Of a stretch of 55,074 bases of DNA, positions 53,500 through 55,074 are shown piece by piece. The position numbers and the translations under genes are program-made. Numbering within the stretch: the stretch's first letter is position 1; each line of letters begins with the position of its first letter. This stretch comes from Rhodospirillaceae bacterium (lineage in GTDB: Bacteria; Pseudomonadota; Alphaproteobacteria; Rhodospirillales; Rhodospirillaceae), in assembly GCA_020852595.1 (NCBI GenBank), contig JADZAK010000135.1, forward strand, positions 1 to 55,074, in the 5' to 3' direction. The notes under the pieces were generated by a model, which did not search any database, was not told the origin of the DNA, and saw only the letters and a list, made by a program, of their open reading frames with translations.

Positions 53500-54255
53500 T
53501 TGACGTCCGCGCTCTCCCATGGCCGACTTCATTTTTCCGGCAATGCCCCGGCGCCGGCGCTTTTTGTGCACGGCGGTTTTCACGGCGCCTGGTGCTGGTC
53601 GCAAACTTTAACCTTCCTGGCCGAGCGTAACGTCGCCGGCGCGGCGGTCGATCTGCGCGGGCACGGCGGACTCCCGCAAGACGGTTCATTCTTGAGCGCC
53701 GGTGTCGAGGTCATGACGCAGGATGTTCTCGAAGCGATGCACAAAGTCTCCGCTCCGATCCTGGTGGGACACAGTCTGGGCGCGCTCATCGCGATGAAAG
53801 CCGCGACGCAGGTTCCCCTGCGCGGCCTGATCCTGCTTGCGCCCGCCGCGCCTTCAGGTGTGACGCGAGGCCACCACCCCTTGCCCCGGTTTCAAGCCAC
53901 GCGCGCCGTGCAACCGCCTGACGAGGCGCGCGCGCGCAAGTGGTTCATGGCGGGCGCGGCGGCGGCGGATATGACGAGGTATCTTGCGCAGCTCTGTCCC
54001 GAGAGTCCGGCGCTCTTGAATGAATGTTTTCATGACGGCGTGACGATTGAACGCGCCGCGCTCTCCTGTCCGATCCTGTGTTTGTCGGGGGCCAAGGATG
54101 ATTCCCCGTTGCATCCGGGCGGCCAGGATCGCCTCATCGCGGCTCACTACGGCGCCGCCTTGAAAATCATAGAACCGTCGGGCCATTGCTTGATGCTTGA
54201 CGACGGCTGGCGGGAAACCGCCTCCGCGATCCACGCATGGATTGCCGCGCTGTGA
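53500..54255 (+). CDS. Alpha/beta-fold hydrolase
   Basis: 251 residues. The oxyanion-hole motif HGGFHGAWCW, nucleophile elbow VGHSLGALIA (serine), and the late PSGHCLMLDD histidine fit the alpha/beta hydrolase fold (esterase or lactonase type). The substrate is not predictable. The start is a TTG at 53500 with AAGG 10 nt before it. No signal peptide, so cytoplasmic. Its stop overlaps the next gene's GTG (GTGA). A 20-codon ORF at 53441-53503 overlaps its TTG. Confidence 0.85.
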   Translation: MTSALSHGRLHFSGNAPAPALFVHGGFHGAWCWSQTLTFLAERNVAGAAVDLRGHGGLPQDGSFLSAGVEVMTQDVLEAMHKVSAPILVGHSLGALIAMKAATQVPLRGLILLAPAAPSGVTRGHHPLPRFQATRAVQPPDEARARKWFMAGAAAADMTRYLAQLCPESPALLNECFHDGVTIERAALSCPILCLSGAKDDSPLHPGGQDRLIAAHYGAALKIIEPSGHCLMLDDGWRETASAIHAWIAAL

Positions 54256-55074
54256 CTGTTCGAGATCGATTTTCGCGCCCTCTGAGTCCCGTCGCCGCTT
54301 TCAGCGGCGTCGCGGCTTTGGGGTATTTCCTTCTGGCGCCCGCCGTGGTGCGGGCCGCCTGCGTCCAAACCGGAAATGACGTCGAGTGTGCGGGCGTGGA
54401 CGGCGACGGCTTTATTTCCACTGAATCCGTGACGGTGCACGTCCGGCCGGATGCGCTCGTTGGGAACGTCATGACAACCCGCGTGACGGGACGCTGCCCG
54501 CTTTCGCTGCCCGGCATATCTGTCGGGGCTTCGAGCAATGTTTCCAACGAGGGCACGATCTCGACCTTCGGCGTGTGCGCGTTCGGCATCATGGCCGAGA
54601 ACGGCAGCGCCATCGCGAATACCGGCACCATCCTGACGCACGACCTCGTGTCCTACGGCATCCTGACCGGGGACAACGTGACAATCCGCACGAGCGGGCG
54701 CATCGCGACGGACTACCAAGGCTCAGGCGGCATCTTTGGCGGCAACGGCGTACGTGTGGCCGTCGAAGCTGGCGGGACGATCACCGCCAACGGAATTGGC
54801 GCGAACGGGATCGAGGTTGGCTCCAATGCTGTGGTCGTCAACGACGGCGCCATCGTTGCCCGCGGTGACGCCAGCTTCGGCATCGCCGCCGCCGCGGGTT
54901 CGACAGTTGCCAACACGGGGAGCGTCGAGATCGGCGGAAATAACTCCGTCGGCGTTCAGGTCGTGAACGGCACGCTCACAAATGCGGGCCGCATTCAAGG
55001 CGTGTTATCGGGTCCGGCGCGCGCGCTGACGCCCACCATCGGCGTCTCCGTCGTCGGCAAAGACGCCCATTTCA
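54252..55074 (+). CDS. Autotransporter/adhesin-like beta-helix protein (5' part, runs off window)
   Basis: 274 codons are visible and the frame is open at the window end. The GTG start overlaps the hydrolase stop. A hydrophobic segment (SPVAAFSGVAALGYFLLAPA) ending RA/ACVQ is a probable signal peptide (about residue 35). After this come repeats of the kind NxGxI-x(5-10)-GI: NEGTISTFG, NTGTILTH, ADGG-like and NDGAIVARGDASFGI. These are typical of beta-helix passenger domains. The C-terminal barrel, if present, is beyond the window. Confidence 0.7.
   Translation, partial: MTVRDRFSRPLSPVAAFSGVAALGYFLLAPAVVRAACVQTGNDVECAGVDGDGFISTESVTVHVRPDALVGNVMTTRVTGRCPLSLPGISVGASSNVSNEGTISTFGVCAFGIMAENGSAIANTGTILTHDLVSYGILTGDNVTIRTSGRIATDYQGSGGIFGGNGVRVAVEAGGTITANGIGANGIEVGSNAVVVNDGAIVARGDASFGIAAAAGSTVANTGSVEIGGNNSVGVQVVNGTLTNAGRIQGVLSGPARALTPTIGVSVVGKDAHF

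Overview
This is a GC-rich chromosomal segment from an alphaproteobacterium; I cannot name the genus. Evidence: the tmk-holB-metG-tatD-MBL run, the mfd-sdhE/recG arrangement, the dac-rlpA-mltB envelope block, and an exact match to the CtrA consensus (TTAA-N7-TTAAC) upstream of a small gene. I see no insertion sequence, prophage, CRISPR array or rRNA. The window is a mosaic of core housekeeping blocks with an accessory envelope island in the middle.

Layout. 86-9312 (minus strand): a housekeeping/envelope run, in transcription order mltB-type transglycosylase, rlpA, DacC-type carboxypeptidase, tmk, holB, an inserted FKBP lipoprotein, metG, tatD, MBL hydrolase. 9451-13056 (plus): a membrane class III adenylate cyclase whose stop overlaps the start of a three-gene NMT1-type ABC importer. 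13063-15833 (minus): mtnP, mtnA and a FucA-like class II aldolase, which together fit the DHAP shunt for 5'-methylthioadenosine. Then tRNA-Ser(TGA), a PAL-like NHL propeller protein and a class A beta-lactamase-like protein.

18457-30361 (minus): the most unusual region. Seven consecutive genes encode only exported proteins: DUF1552, two tandem PF03640-type repeat proteins, an unrecognised 364-residue protein, a TonB-dependent receptor, a DUF1595/1592/1588/1585 lipoprotein with one CxxCH motif, and a second DUF1552 paralogue. A strong terminator closes the run. Both DUF1552 proteins are 445 residues and both PF03640 proteins are 455, so the cluster grew by internal duplication. No function is established for it. 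I propose a cell-envelope redox or hydrolytic apparatus coupled to TonB-dependent uptake.

30725-37993 (plus): OsmC protein, D-erythronate dehydrogenase-like protein (apparently with an ATT start), TPR lipoprotein, MOP-family flippase, two tandem atypical receiver proteins, a FrnE/DsbA-like oxidoreductase and a small protein behind the CtrA box. 37990-45602: mfd, sdhE, recG, DUF502, Nudix, a thioredoxin-like ferredoxin and a tiny membrane protein. 45603-52222 (minus): a GldA/GldF/GldG/DUF4340 ABC system and a receiver-cNMP-binding fusion. 52526-55074 (plus): an unrecognised protein, an alpha/beta hydrolase and the 5' part of an autotransporter-like beta-helix gene that runs off the window.
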